A stretch of DNA of 64,000 bases from positions 31,228 through 95,227 of the forward strand of contig CAJTRA010000012.1 in the NCBI GenBank assembly GCA_910578345.1, written 5' to 3'. Position 1 is the first letter of the stretch. Every line of letters begins with the position of its first letter. The notes under the pieces are model-generated. The model was not told where the DNA came from, did no database searches, and saw only the letters and a list, made by a program, of their open reading frames with translations. Shown here in pieces: positions 1 to 8,450 of the stretch. This DNA comes from an uncultured Lachnospiraceae bacterium (GTDB lineage: Bacteria > Bacillota > Clostridia > Lachnospirales > Lachnospiraceae). The position numbers and the translations under genes were made by a program.

Positions 1-488
1 CTGTCATTCGCCGCTCTGTCTGCTGCAAGGTTTGGAGAGCTTTGCAGAAGCTGCTGTTTTGTACGTGCAAAACCCTGCAGAAAAAGAGCGATGCAGGAGG
101 CCGCGAATACAGACAGGCACCCGATCTGTGCGAGAAGAAACGGCAAATCGGACCACTGCCTGAGCGCTGTATTATCGCGCCGCATCCGGCAGCCCAGGAC
201 ATAGGCGAAGGTCATGAGAATGCCCCACAACAGCGCGTGCACCTTAAGACGCCGGTCTTCCCGCATCAGAAAAGAGAAGGTCAGCGCAAAGCATAGGACA
301 AAGCCAATGCCTGTAAAGAGCAGCAGCGGCAGTCTGCCGCAAGTCTTCGTCCACATCTCTAAAGATACCGCCAAATTTATATTTATGCCGGATAGTAAGA
401 AAGATAGAACTGTTTTTTTATAGTTGCGGCGAAAAATTTTTTGCAGGCGGCTTAAGAGGCCTGAGGAGTCTGTTGTGTTCATGATCAT
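1..488 (-). CDS. Partial membrane protein, 3' end beyond the left edge
   Basis: An open frame on the minus strand begins at an ATG at 488 (a second in-frame ATG lies at 482) and runs without a stop to base 1, giving 162 codons of an incomplete protein. A weak ribosome site (AGGA) lies about 8 bases upstream. After a basic N-terminus there are at least three hydrophobic stretches: roughly residues 52-70 (leucine/phenylalanine rich), 84-96, and 116-138, so it is an integral membrane protein. I do not recognise the family; the pattern suits a polytopic protein of the kind that carries a large C-terminal part. The real C-terminus lies outside the window, so size and function stay open. Confidence 0.6.
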   Translation of the reverse strand, partial: MIMNTTDSSGLLSRLQKIFRRNYKKTVLSFLLSGININLAVSLEMWTKTCGRLPLLLFTGIGFVLCFALTFSFLMREDRRLKVHALLWGILMTFAYVLGCRMRRDNTALRQWSDLPFLLAQIGCLSVFAASCIALFLQGFARTKQQLLQSSPNLAADRAAND

Positions 489-697
489 ATCACAATCCTG
501 TTTTCTCATAGATTGATGCAGTGTGGGCATGCTGCTTTCTGCCAAATTGCTGGAACTGTTATCAGTGTATCATTTTATTCCGGAAAGAAAAAGGAAAAGT
601 GTTTACTTTTTTTGGAGGCAGCGGTATGATTTCTGTAAGACTGCCATTGCATGCTGATTCTGCGAGGCAGTTCTGGCAGTAAGAAGGGAGCGCAGTT

Positions 698-964
698 ATG
701 TTTCGGATATGGGCGAAAGAGTTTGAGAACAATCACATGATCAAAGATCTTGTCGTCGAGGACGGCAGTGACGATACGCGTACCCATAAAGTGTTCCGCG
801 CTTTGGATGAGATCTGCTGCCAGTTCGACTTGGGAAAACCGATCTGGCTGGATGCGACCATTCAGGATTTCAAGCGCCATGACAAGGCCAGATTCACGCA
901 GGATAATTTCATTGAGACGATTGATTTTGATTATCTGGAAATTCATGTCATAGAAGAAGATTAA
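698..964 (+). CDS. Small conserved-type hypothetical protein, 88 aa
   Basis: A short soluble protein with a strong AGAAGGGAG ribosome site 8-10 bases before its ATG. It is acidic at both ends and has no membrane segment, signal peptide or cysteine pair beyond a CC at about residue 40. The N-terminal half (FRIWAKEFENNHMIKDLVVE) looks like a folded alpha/beta domain, and the acidic tail ends in EED. It stands alone: the gene before it is divergent and the next has its own promoter. I do not recognise a function. The good ribosome site and the amino-acid composition make it more likely real than the overlapping minus-strand frame. Confidence 0.65.
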   Translation: MFRIWAKEFENNHMIKDLVVEDGSDDTRTHKVFRALDEICCQFDLGKPIWLDATIQDFKRHDKARFTQDNFIETIDFDYLEIHVIEED

Positions 965-995
965 GTTTCGACTTAGGTTCCCATGCATAATTTGA

Positions 996-1024
996 TTGAC
1001 TTTGCATATTGTATGTAGTAGTAT
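996..1024 (+). promoter_or_regulatory. Sigma-A promoter for the haemolysin III-like gene
   Basis: TTGACT at 996-1001 and TAGTAT at 1019-1024 are separated by 17 bases, close to the TTGACA/TATAAT consensus. The start of transcription would fall just before the palindrome at 1036-1060. Confidence 0.6.
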
Positions 1025-1035
1025 TATATTAATCA

Positions 1036-1060
1036 ATAAGTAGTTTTCAAAACTACTTAT
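1036..1060. promoter_or_regulatory. Perfect 12-1-12 palindrome, operator-like
   Basis: Arms ATAAGTAGTTTT and AAAACTACTTAT flank a single central C with no mismatch. The site sits directly downstream of the -10 box at 1019-1024, where a bound dimer would block transcription of the gene at 1164. There is no T-run after it, so a terminator is unlikely. Confidence 0.55.
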
Positions 1061-1163
1061 CAAAATATAGATACCGCATATAACGGTACTGAATCAAAGA
1101 AGATTCGTGGATGTTGGATCGGATCATCAGGAAAACAGTCCCGGAAAGAAGGAGATATCATTT

Positions 1164-1814
1164 ATGCAGATTACAATTAGAGAACCCGGAAGCGCCATAA
1201 CACATTTCATAGGAATGATGATGGCGATTATAGCGGCAACGCCGCTGATGGTTAAAGTTGCCTTGGATGCCGATGGGACGGCAGTCATTGCCATGTCAGT
1301 TTTTATCTGTAGTATGGTAGCCCTCTATGGCGCCAGCGCTCTGTATCACAGTGTTACAGTGAAGGAAAATCTTCTGAAAGTGTTCCGCAAGGTGGATCAT
1401 ATGATGATCTTTATTCTGATTGCGGGTTCCTATACGCCGGTATGCCTGATCGTGTTGGGCGGTCGTCTGGGTTACATGCTGCTTATGGTCGTGTGGGCGA
1501 TTGCCGTTGCAGGGATGGCGGTCAAAATGTTTTGGATCACCTGTCCGAAATGGTTTTCTTCAACAATCTATATTGCCATGGGATGGATCTGCCTGGCGGT
1601 TTTTGGAACCTTATGGGATACGCTTTCGCACAGTGCTTTTCTCTGGCTGTTGGCAGGAGGCATCATCTATACTGTGGGCGGCGTGATTTATGCCATGAAA
1701 CTGCCGATCTTCAATGCGAGGCATAAGTTTTTCGGCTCCCATGAAATCTTTCATCTGTTTGTGATGGGGGGGAGTGTCTGCCACTTTATCTTCATGTATC
1801 TGTATGTGGCGTAA
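1164..1814 (+). CDS. Haemolysin III / PAQR-family membrane protein
   Basis: A 216-residue protein of the HlyIII/YplQ type in the PAQR superfamily, with about seven membrane helices. The diagnostic metal-site residues are visible: SxxxH at 58-62, Asp78 after the second helix, and HxxxH at 193-197 near the C-terminus. Members are integral membrane proteins; some bacterial homologues have been called haemolysins, but a hydrolase-like or membrane-fluidity role is now considered more likely. The start at 1164 is preferred over an upstream ATG at 1107 because AAGGAGAT lies 8 bases before it and the family begins here. It is a single-gene unit with its own promoter and a palindrome in the leader. 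Confidence 0.88.
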   Translation: MQITIREPGSAITHFIGMMMAIIAATPLMVKVALDADGTAVIAMSVFICSMVALYGASALYHSVTVKENLLKVFRKVDHMMIFILIAGSYTPVCLIVLGGRLGYMLLMVVWAIAVAGMAVKMFWITCPKWFSSTIYIAMGWICLAVFGTLWDTLSHSAFLWLLAGGIIYTVGGVIYAMKLPIFNARHKFFGSHEIFHLFVMGGSVCHFIFMYLYVA

Positions 1815-2316
1815 ATTGAGATTTCTCTTAAGCGGAATCAGATGCGTCGTGAAAGACCAGATAAAATGAGGAGTGCCCAAGCACCTTGCGGCACTTGGGC
1901 TATTATGAAAAAAATTTATCTATGTGTAATGTGAAACATTACATGTTCTCTCGTTGAATATGCTTAAAGTATACAGCACAAATATGAATAAAGTGTGAAC
2001 ATGGTGTAAAGTTACGGTAAATATTTACAAAGGATGGATGGAACAAAACAATATTCTATACGAATTGCATAAAAAGTGTATTATTATGCAGGATGGAGAT
2101 GTGACTGCGGGCGTGAATTTATCATAATTTATGCCCGTTTTCATGCGCAGAGTTTGAGATTCTGCACGCTTTTTCCATCGCAATTGCTTTGAAATGTAGA
2201 ATAAATATGCAGAAGTTTTTCCGGCGCTAATTTCGGGAAGTCTTTGGTTGTCAGAAGAACAGAAAGGTGATAAAATACCACTAAGCTGCACAGAGGATGA
2301 GAAAGGGACGAAAAGG
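1815..2316. other. Intergenic region with hairpins, no gene seen
   Basis: About 500 A+T-rich bases without a convincing coding frame. A 7-bp GCCCAAG/CTTGGGC hairpin at about 1873-1899 probably ends the haemolysin III transcript, although it lacks a good T-run. Two more hairpins with T-runs lie in tandem at 2108-2141 and 2145-2174. The promoter of the gene at 2317 must lie after them, but no clear consensus is visible. Confidence 0.5.
2108..2174 (+). terminator. Two tandem terminator-like hairpins
   Basis: The first stem pairs CGGGCGTGAATT with AATTTATGCCCG (12 bp including G-U pairs, 2108-2137), followed by TTTT. The second pairs GCGCAGA with TCTGC-CGC (2145-2169), followed by TTTTT. They lie about 300 bases beyond the nearest upstream gene, so they may be terminators in the leader of the downstream gene. 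Confidence 0.45.
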
Positions 2317-2838
2317 ATGGATACTTTTATCGATAAACTTGCACAGAAAAGAAATGCGCAGGAGATGATCAAGGCGAACATGACAGCCGAGGCCGAGAAG
2401 ATGGAACAGCTTAAGAGTCAGATGAAAGCTTATGACGAGCTGATGCAGGAGATCCGAAAGGTGAATCTGAAGACGGCTGAGAATGTATCGGAGGTCCGTA
2501 CTGTACTGAAGGAATGCATGGAGAAATTAGACGCCATGCAAGCTGGCGGCACACAGGAAGCAGGCGCAGAGGAGACGCTGGCGCAGATCAAAGATCTTCT
2601 CGAACAGAAATTCCGGCAGTCCGACGATTTCATCCATAAAGAGAATGTAAGAGTTTACCGTAACGTGCAGGCGGCTGTTGTGGAAGAGTTGAATAAGCAG
2701 ACAGAAGAATGGAAGAACAGCCAGCCCAAAGGGGGTAATAACAAGGCAATTCTTCCGATTTCCATACTTATTTTGATTGGTGTGATCGCAGATGTGGCGT
2801 TGCAGGTTTTGTCTTTGCTCAATGTCAAATTCTTCTGA
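2317..2838 (+). CDS. Coiled-coil protein with C-terminal membrane anchor
   Basis: A 173-residue protein beginning MDTFIDKLAQKRNAQE. Residues about 10-125 are rich in Glu, Lys, Gln and Leu with heptad-like spacing, so an extended coiled coil is likely. Near the C-terminus a lysine is followed by one strongly hydrophobic helix (about residues 143-168) that ends in a short tail, a tail-anchored arrangement with the coiled coil in the cytoplasm. There is no signal peptide. The ATG at 2317 is preferred; a TTG at 2248 could extend it by 23 residues. The family is not recognised. Scaffold or membrane-associated partner roles are possible but not shown by the sequence. Confidence 0.7.
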   Translation: MDTFIDKLAQKRNAQEMIKANMTAEAEKMEQLKSQMKAYDELMQEIRKVNLKTAENVSEVRTVLKECMEKLDAMQAGGTQEAGAEETLAQIKDLLEQKFRQSDDFIHKENVRVYRNVQAAVVEELNKQTEEWKNSQPKGGNNKAILPISILILIGVIADVALQVLSLLNVKFF

Positions 2839-2907
2839 CTGGAGGATACGGAAGCATGTGTCTTATGGTTATGATTTGCGGTTTGAGAGAAAGGAATGGG
2901 TATTGAT

Positions 2908-3585
2908 ATGGGCAGACAGGTGTGGAAACCAGGTAATATGCTCTATCCTCTGCCTGCGGTGTTAGTCAGCGTTGCTGACAGGGAAGGGAAGACAAATCTG
3001 TTTACGGTTGCCTGGACCGGGACTGTGTGCTCGGATCCGCCGATGGTTTCTATTTCGGTAAGACCTGAGAGGTATTCCTATCACATGATTGAAGAGACTG
3101 GTGAGTTTGTCATCAATCTGACTACGGAGGCGCTTGTCAGGGCGGTAGATTATTGTGGAGTCAGAAGCGGCAGGAATACCGATAAATGGGAGAAGACGAA
3201 CTTAACGCAGATCAGGGGACAATATGTGCAGGCGCCCATGGTTGCGGAGAGTCCCGTGAATCTGGAGTGTCTTGTGACGCAGAAACTTACGCTGGGGACA
3301 CATCATATGTTTTTGGCAAAAGTGCTGGCAGTGCATGTGGAGGAGCGTTATTTGGATGGATCTGGCAGATTCCATTTAGAGCAGGCCAGGCCGCTTGTCT
3401 ATTCCCATGGACGATACTTTGCCATTGGTAGGGAATTAGGGACTTTTGGCCATAGTGTGAAGAAGAAAGAGGTTAAGGTGGTCGGCAGAGAACCGTTAAG
3501 AAAGCACAATGTCAGGGGACAGGCAGGTAAGCCGGTCAGAAAAGAGAGGTCGAGGAAGCGGCCTGGCAATAGGACAGAGATATGA
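2908..3585 (+). CDS. Flavin reductase family protein (FMN-binding split barrel)
   Basis: A protein of about 225 residues matching the flavin reductase-like FMN-binding split-barrel family. The start (GRQVWKPGN, then PLPAVLVSV), the core NLFTVAWTGTVCSDPPMVSISV and the SYHMIEETGEFVINL segment are typical. Members bind FMN and usually reduce flavin with NAD(P)H or act as small redox proteins. The start at 2908 fits the family N-terminus; an ATG at 2896 sits directly on the GAAAGGA ribosome site and is less likely. The last 45 or so residues form a very basic Lys/Arg/Gly tail that is longer than in most relatives and may be disordered or bind nucleic acid. It converges on dinB. Confidence 0.85.
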   Translation: MGRQVWKPGNMLYPLPAVLVSVADREGKTNLFTVAWTGTVCSDPPMVSISVRPERYSYHMIEETGEFVINLTTEALVRAVDYCGVRSGRNTDKWEKTNLTQIRGQYVQAPMVAESPVNLECLVTQKLTLGTHHMFLAKVLAVHVEERYLDGSGRFHLEQARPLVYSHGRYFAIGRELGTFGHSVKKKEVKVVGREPLRKHNVRGQAGKPVRKERSRKRPGNRTEI

Positions 3586-3614
3586 GAGCTGTGGTTATTT
3601 AACAGCTCTTTTTA
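3585..3614. terminator. Bidirectional terminator between convergent genes
   Basis: AGAGCTGT (3585-3592) pairs with ACAGCTCT (3602-3609), followed by TTTTTAT on the + strand. It overlaps the stop of the flavin reductase gene and the 3' end of the minus-strand dinB. Confidence 0.75.
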
Positions 3615-4853
3615 TGATCGTTCTTTTAACAAGCTTCCGCGGACGACCGCATCGGCGCCATAGCGCTTGCGGATGGTGTCTAACGCTTGCTCTAACTGCT
3701 CCTTTTTGCGGGAAGAGGGAGGCTTAGGGGAGGTGTACCGGGCCGCCTGGGGGAGCGGGGGAGGATCCAGATCGAAGAGAGACATCTGGACCGGTTCTCT
3801 TTCCGAAGTCAGCTTTGAGGAGCGTATGCCCAACAGACGGACCGGGGTGCCGTCCCAGATCTCATCGAAAAGACTGCAGGCAATCTGGTAGATCGCATCG
3901 GTTTGGCTGGTCGGCGAAAGCAGCGTGGTCTGATGGGACACTTTGCGGAAAGTATTGTATTTGATCTCTGTGCTGACCATGCCGGTAGCCTGGCCGGAGT
4001 CACGCAGACGTCTGGCCACAGATTCTGCAAGAGACAGCAGTACCCGGTGGGCAGTTTCCTTATCCGCAGCGTCTTTGCTCAACGTGGTGGAATTGCCAAT
4101 TCCCTTAGCCTCCGACTGCTCGGTGACAATCTCCGAGGCGTCAATACCGTTGGCATATTCCCAGAGCAGCAGACCATGGCTCTTCAGATGTGCCGCCAGG
4201 ATGGAGCGGTCGGTATTGGCCAGATCCCCGATTGTCAGGATCTCCAGTTTGCGCAGGGTCTCTGCACTGGAACGGCCGCACATGAAGAGGGAGGAAAGCG
4301 GCAGAGGCCACAGCTTACGCTGGATCTCATAGCTGTACAGAGTATGTACCAGATTAGGCTTCCTGAAGTCAGAAGCCATCTTCGCCAGCACTTTGCGGTC
4401 CGATATGCCCACATTTACAGTGAATTCCAGTTCCTTAAACACCCGGTCTTTGATCAGATGGGCAGCCGCTTCAGGAGAAGGATACCGGCTGGCGATCGGC
4501 GTATAATCCATATAACATTCATCGACGCTCACCTGCTCTATGTCCGGGCAGAAATCTGACAGAAGTGTCATAAGCTCCCGGCTTCTGCGATGATACAGCT
4601 TATGGTCCGGCGGCTCCAGCGTCAGGGACGGACATTTGCGGAGGGCGTTGACGATTGGTTCGCCGGTCACGATGCCATAAGCCTTGGCGGGGATGGATTT
4701 CGCCAGGACGACGCCATGCCGCTTTGCCATATCGCCGCCGATCACAGAGGGGATCGTGCGCAGATCCAGCGCGGAGCCATTGTGCAGTTTTTCCAACGCG
4801 CTCCAGCTTAAGAATGCGGAGTTGACGTCGATATGAAAGAAAACTCTGTCCAT
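3612..4853 (-). CDS. dinB: Y-family DNA polymerase (Pol IV type)
   Basis: A 413-residue translesion polymerase that copies past damaged bases. The catalytic palm is visible: HIDVNSAFLSW at 7-17 with Asp9 as a metal ligand, and SVDECYMD at 109-116 with Asp111-Glu112, where most DinB proteins have SIDEAYLD. DRKVLAKMASDFRKPN and the helix-hairpin-helix part follow, then the little-finger domain. QMSLFD at 356-361 is a classic beta-clamp binding motif that recruits the enzyme to the replication fork. The tail after it is proline rich. A LexA-like box lies upstream at 5016-5027, which would make it an SOS gene. It is monocistronic, with stop codons facing the flavin reductase. Confidence 0.92.
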   Translation of the reverse strand: MDRVFFHIDVNSAFLSWSALEKLHNGSALDLRTIPSVIGGDMAKRHGVVLAKSIPAKAYGIVTGEPIVNALRKCPSLTLEPPDHKLYHRRSRELMTLLSDFCPDIEQVSVDECYMDYTPIASRYPSPEAAAHLIKDRVFKELEFTVNVGISDRKVLAKMASDFRKPNLVHTLYSYEIQRKLWPLPLSSLFMCGRSSAETLRKLEILTIGDLANTDRSILAAHLKSHGLLLWEYANGIDASEIVTEQSEAKGIGNSTTLSKDAADKETAHRVLLSLAESVARRLRDSGQATGMVSTEIKYNTFRKVSHQTTLLSPTSQTDAIYQIACSLFDEIWDGTPVRLLGIRSSKLTSEREPVQMSLFDLDPPPLPQAARYTSPKPPSSRKKEQLEQALDTIRKRYGADAVVRGSLLKERS

Positions 4854-5225
4854 GTATTTGTGTGCGCCGGTTTCCTGAAACGGTGCGCTTTCCTCCTGGA
4901 TTTATAGTAGACGGCGTTAATGGATGGATGCCTCTGGTATCTGTCTAAGCTGTCTGGGGAAGCCTGGTATTTATTGATAGTGTAACACATTGTGCAGAAG
5001 ATGTCTTGTAAAATCGAACATTTGTACTTTTGCATAGTTCTTTACTTTTCAGGGAAATACTGTTAGAATATAAAATGTTACGGATTTGTTACAAAAAAAC
5101 CTGCCGATTCCGGGATTTGAGAGTTTGCAGAGCAAAACCAGGATCAGCAGTGCGACAGATACAAACTCGTCAATGTGCTGTTTCAACAAAGCTGAGACAA
5201 AAGTGGCGCAGAAATGAGGATAAAA
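4854..5225. other. Divergent intergenic region, dinB and M23 peptidase
   Basis: About 370 bases hold the promoters of dinB (leftward) and the M23 gene (rightward). The only recognisable site is the LexA-like box at 5016-5027. Short frames on both strands lack ribosome sites and are not called. The stretch TTGCATAGTTCTT at about 5030 recurs upstream of the metK riboswitch at about 8407, probably by chance. Confidence 0.5.
5016..5027 (-). promoter_or_regulatory. LexA/DinR-like SOS box
   Basis: GAACATTTGTAC matches 10 of 12 bases of the Firmicutes LexA site GAACATATGTTC. It lies about 165 bases before the dinB start on the minus strand, a gene that is commonly SOS controlled. The distance is rather long and the second half-site is imperfect. 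Confidence 0.45.
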
Positions 5226-6809
5226 ATGAAAATGATCAGCAGACATTATAAAAAAATGAAAATTGCATATATTAAGGTTGCGGTGTTTGTGAGCCTTGTG
5301 AGTATCTTCTTTTTGCCGACTTACCAGAAAATGGAGCGTACAGGCGATAATATCTTCACGGTGTATCTCAATGATACGCAGGTGGGGATCGTGGAAAATC
5401 CTGAGGAAGTGGACCGGTGTCTGATTGCCGCCCGCAGAAGATTGGCCGGGACAAGCGATGAGCTTGTATTGGCAGACAGCGAACTGCGCTACGAGGGAAG
5501 CGAGGTGCTGTTGGGCAAGGTAGATGATCTGAAAGCGATAACGGCTAACATGACAGAGGTGCTCAAGAACAGTGTCAAGGAGACCTTAAACCGCTCTTAT
5601 ACAGTCAAGATCAATGAATATACCGTGAACCTTGCCAGTACGGAGGAAGTGCTTGCGCTCCTGCAGGCTTCTATCAACCGGTATGATGGGGGAAATGAAT
5701 ACTATGTAGATCTGGTGTTGGATGGCGATAGAGAGTTGAATGTGCTGACGACGCAGATCTGTTCTGCGAAAGAGCAGCAGGAAGAAGAACAGGCGGCGGA
5801 GGAAGTGATGTCGAGTGCGGGGATCGATGCGGCGCTGGACGAGATGCTTGCAGATGTCGAACCGGCGAAGGAGAAGGAATTTGAGGATTATGAGCTGGGC
5901 CTTATGTCGCTTACGTTCGGCGATACTGTGGAAGTGGTAGAGTCCTACCTGCAGGATTATGAATTGACTTCTCTTGAGAATGCAATCGAAGAGGTGACGA
6001 AGGATCAGGAGAAGGAGCAGATCTATGAGGTGGTATCGGGAGATACCCTTTCCCAGATCGCGGAGAAGAATGAGATTCCATTGGCGGATCTGATTGCGAT
6101 GAATGAGACGATAGAGAATGAGAATTCCATGATCCGTGTGGGCGATGAGCTGATTGTCACAGTTCCGGAACCGGAGTTGTCTGTGGAACGCACGGAAGAG
6201 GTTTACTACGAGGAAGATTATGAGGCAGAGATTGTCTATGTGGATAATGATGACTGGTATACCACACAGACGAAGACACTGCAGGAGCCCTCAGCAGGGC
6301 ATCGTATTGTAGTGGCGAATGTTTCCTACCGCAACCAGGAGGAGACAGGAAGGGAGATCCTGAAAGAAGAGATCACTTATGAGGCGGTGCCGAAGATCGT
6401 GGAGCGCGGCACGAAGATACCGCCAACCTATATCAAGCCAATCTCCGGAGGCCGGCAGACTTCTGGATTTGGCAGAAGAAGAGCGCCTACCAGGGGAGCC
6501 AGCAGTTATCACAAGGGAGTTGACTGGGCTACACCGACCGGTACTGCGGTTATGGCGTCCTCTGCGGGAACAGTGGCCAAGGCAGGCTGGGGAAGCGGCT
6601 ATGGGTATGTGGTCTACATCAACCATGCGGACGGACGGCAGACCAGATACGGACATTTGAGCAAAGTACTGGTATCTCCCGGACAGACAGTCGCACAGGG
6701 GCAGAAGATTGCGCTGAGCGGTAATACGGGCGTCAGCACGGGACCGCATGTGCATTTCGAGATCCTGATCGGCGGCTCACAGGTCAACCCGCTGAACTAC
6801 CTGAATTGA
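5226..6809 (+). CDS. Membrane-anchored M23 metallopeptidase with LysM and G5 domains
   Basis: A peptidoglycan endopeptidase of about 527 residues. A basic N-terminus leads into one hydrophobic helix (about 15-30) acting as signal anchor. An acidic, partly helical region follows. Next come a LysM peptidoglycan-binding domain (YEVVSGDTLSQIAEKN, about 265-315), a G5 domain (about 320-400) and a C-terminal M23 (LytM/DD-endopeptidase) domain. Zinc ligands are visible in HKGVDW and in PHVHFE. This order is common in clostridial cell-wall remodelling enzymes. The ATG at 5226 is spaced better from the upstream AGG than the one at 5214. It acts outside the membrane and is probably transcribed alone. 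Confidence 0.92.
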   Translation: MKMISRHYKKMKIAYIKVAVFVSLVSIFFLPTYQKMERTGDNIFTVYLNDTQVGIVENPEEVDRCLIAARRRLAGTSDELVLADSELRYEGSEVLLGKVDDLKAITANMTEVLKNSVKETLNRSYTVKINEYTVNLASTEEVLALLQASINRYDGGNEYYVDLVLDGDRELNVLTTQICSAKEQQEEEQAAEEVMSSAGIDAALDEMLADVEPAKEKEFEDYELGLMSLTFGDTVEVVESYLQDYELTSLENAIEEVTKDQEKEQIYEVVSGDTLSQIAEKNEIPLADLIAMNETIENENSMIRVGDELIVTVPEPELSVERTEEVYYEEDYEAEIVYVDNDDWYTTQTKTLQEPSAGHRIVVANVSYRNQEETGREILKEEITYEAVPKIVERGTKIPPTYIKPISGGRQTSGFGRRRAPTRGASSYHKGVDWATPTGTAVMASSAGTVAKAGWGSGYGYVVYINHADGRQTRYGHLSKVLVSPGQTVAQGQKIALSGNTGVSTGPHVHFEILIGGSQVNPLNYLN

Positions 6810-6876
6810 TGGACTTTTTCTAAGGATATGTCAGCCTGAGAGGACGTGCCCTGTATGTTTATGGTGAATCTGCCCA

Positions 6877-6904
6877 TTTACAAATGTGTAAATTATGGTA
6901 TACT
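6877..6904 (+). promoter_or_regulatory. Promoter for murA with overlapping inverted repeat
   Basis: TTTACA at 6877-6882 and TATACT at 6899-6904 are 16 bases apart. ATTTAC-N6-GTAAAT at 6876-6893 covers the -35 region, so a repressor or activator could act here. Confidence 0.6.
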
Positions 6905-7045
6905 GATAATGAATTGCGACAGGATTTCTTCATAAAAATTTAAGAAATAACCGCATGAAAGAACATGGATTTTACGGCCCAGAAGATTGGGCGTGTGTTT
7001 TTCGATTATTCAGATTATATTTCGTTTATCATACAGGGGACTACT

Positions 7046-8338
7046 ATGGAACAATATGCGATTAAAGGTGGGAATCCGTTAGTCGGCGAAGTGGAGATCG
7101 GCGGCGCGAAGAATGCAGCGCTTGCTATCCTTGCTGCGGCCATTATGACGGATGAGACCGTTGTGATAGAGAATGTGCCAGATGTCAGAGACACCAACGT
7201 TTTGATGCAGGCGATGGAGAGCATCGGCGTTATCATCCAGAGAATCGACCGGCATACGGTCAAGATCAATGCATCTCAGATCAACGATCTGATCATTGAG
7301 GACGATTATATTAAGAAGATTCGGGCATCCTATTATCTTCTGGGTGCGCTGTTAGGGAAATACAGAAAGGCCGAGGTGGCGCTTCCGGGCGGCTGCAATA
7401 TTGGACTGAGGCCGATCGACCAGCATATTAAGGGTTTTCGTGCTCTGGGCGCCGATGTGAGGATCGAGCATGGTCTGATCATCACGGAGACGAAGCAACT
7501 GCGGGGGAATCATATCTATATGGACGTTGTGTCCGTGGGCGCAACGATGAATGTGATGATGGCGGCGGTCATGGCAGATGGACAAACTGTGATTGAGAAT
7601 GCTGCGAAGGAACCGCATGTGGTTGATCTTGCGAACTTCCTGAACAGTATGGGCGCGAATATCAAGGGTGCGGGTACGGACGTCGTCAAGATCAGGGGCG
7701 TGGCGAAACTGCACGGCACAGAATATGGGATTATTCCGGATCAGATTGAGGCGGGCACTTTTATGTTCGCAGCGGCGGTGACGAAGGGGGATGTGACGGT
7801 TAAGAACGTTATTCCGAAGCATCTGGAGTCGATCAGCGCGAAACTTTTGGAGATCGGATGTGAGGTGGAAGAATCTGACGATGCAGTGCGGGTAGTTGCC
7901 TCGAAACCATTGGGACATACTCATGTCAAGACGCTTCCTTATCCGGGATTTCCGACGGACATGCAGCCGCAGATTACGGTCACGCTGGGATTGTCGGCGG
8001 GAACGAGTATCGTGACGGAAAGTATTTTCGAGAATCGCTTCAAGTATGTGGACGAGCTGACCCGTATGGGGGCAAATATTAAGGTAGAAGGCAATACGGC
8101 GATTATTGACGGCGTGGGCAAATACACAGGCGCGAGTATTACGGCGCCAGATCTGCGGGCAGGCGCGGCGCTGGTGATTGCGGGGCTTTCCGCAGACGGC
8201 ATTACGACGATCGATGATATTAAGTATATTGAAAGAGGGTATGAAGATTTCCATCTGAAGCTGCAGGGGCTGGGTGCGCAGATTGATAGGATTGCTACCG
8301 ACAGAGAGATGCAGAAGTTTAAACTGAAGGTGGGATGA
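7046..8338 (+). CDS. murA: UDP-N-acetylglucosamine 1-carboxyvinyltransferase
   Basis: A 430-residue enzyme of the first committed step of peptidoglycan synthesis: it transfers enolpyruvate from phosphoenolpyruvate to UDP-GlcNAc in the cytoplasm. The N-terminus MEQYAIKGGNPLVGEVEI and the KN pair at 22-23 are typical. The active-site loop PGGCNIGLRP carries Cys117, the residue alkylated by fosfomycin, so the enzyme is of the sensitive type. The start at 7046 has AGGGGA 5 bases before it; an in-frame ATG at 6965 would add 27 atypical residues. It follows the M23 gene but has its own promoter and ends before the metK riboswitch. Many Firmicutes carry two murA copies, and only one is in this window. 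Confidence 0.96.
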   Translation: MEQYAIKGGNPLVGEVEIGGAKNAALAILAAAIMTDETVVIENVPDVRDTNVLMQAMESIGVIIQRIDRHTVKINASQINDLIIEDDYIKKIRASYYLLGALLGKYRKAEVALPGGCNIGLRPIDQHIKGFRALGADVRIEHGLIITETKQLRGNHIYMDVVSVGATMNVMMAAVMADGQTVIENAAKEPHVVDLANFLNSMGANIKGAGTDVVKIRGVAKLHGTEYGIIPDQIEAGTFMFAAAVTKGDVTVKNVIPKHLESISAKLLEIGCEVEESDDAVRVVASKPLGHTHVKTLPYPGFPTDMQPQITVTLGLSAGTSIVTESIFENRFKYVDELTRMGANIKVEGNTAIIDGVGKYTGASITAPDLRAGAALVIAGLSADGITTIDDIKYIERGYEDFHLKLQGLGAQIDRIATDREMQKFKLKVG

Positions 8339-8357
8339 GATTCCTGTAGATTTTCTG

Positions 8358-8386
8358 TTGACAGAAGCAGCAGAAGGGTGTATGGT
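8358..8386 (+). promoter_or_regulatory. Promoter for the SAM riboswitch and metK
   Basis: A perfect TTGACA at 8358-8363, a 17-base spacer and TATGGT at 8381-8386. It lies about 65 bases before the riboswitch. Confidence 0.65.
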
Positions 8387-8450
8387 ATCTACAGATAGTT
8401 AACAATTGCATAGTTCTTCCGGCATTGTTCTGCTGGAAGACGAAGAGTTT

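Noticed and set aside
42..423. Two short plus-strand frames near the left edge
   Set aside because: The minus strand shows a continuous frame with membrane segments and a proper start that runs off the window, which explains the region better.
7352..8254. A 300-codon open frame on the minus strand inside murA
   Set aside because: It lies entirely across the strongly supported murA gene and is rich in His, Arg and Cys, the pattern expected from the antisense of GC-rich codons. There is no ribosome site or homology that I can see.
8407..8419. Shared stretch TTGCATAGTTCTT at about 5030 and about 8407
   Set aside because: Thirteen bases in common at two unrelated intergenic places in A+T-rich DNA is close to chance, and there is no matching context.
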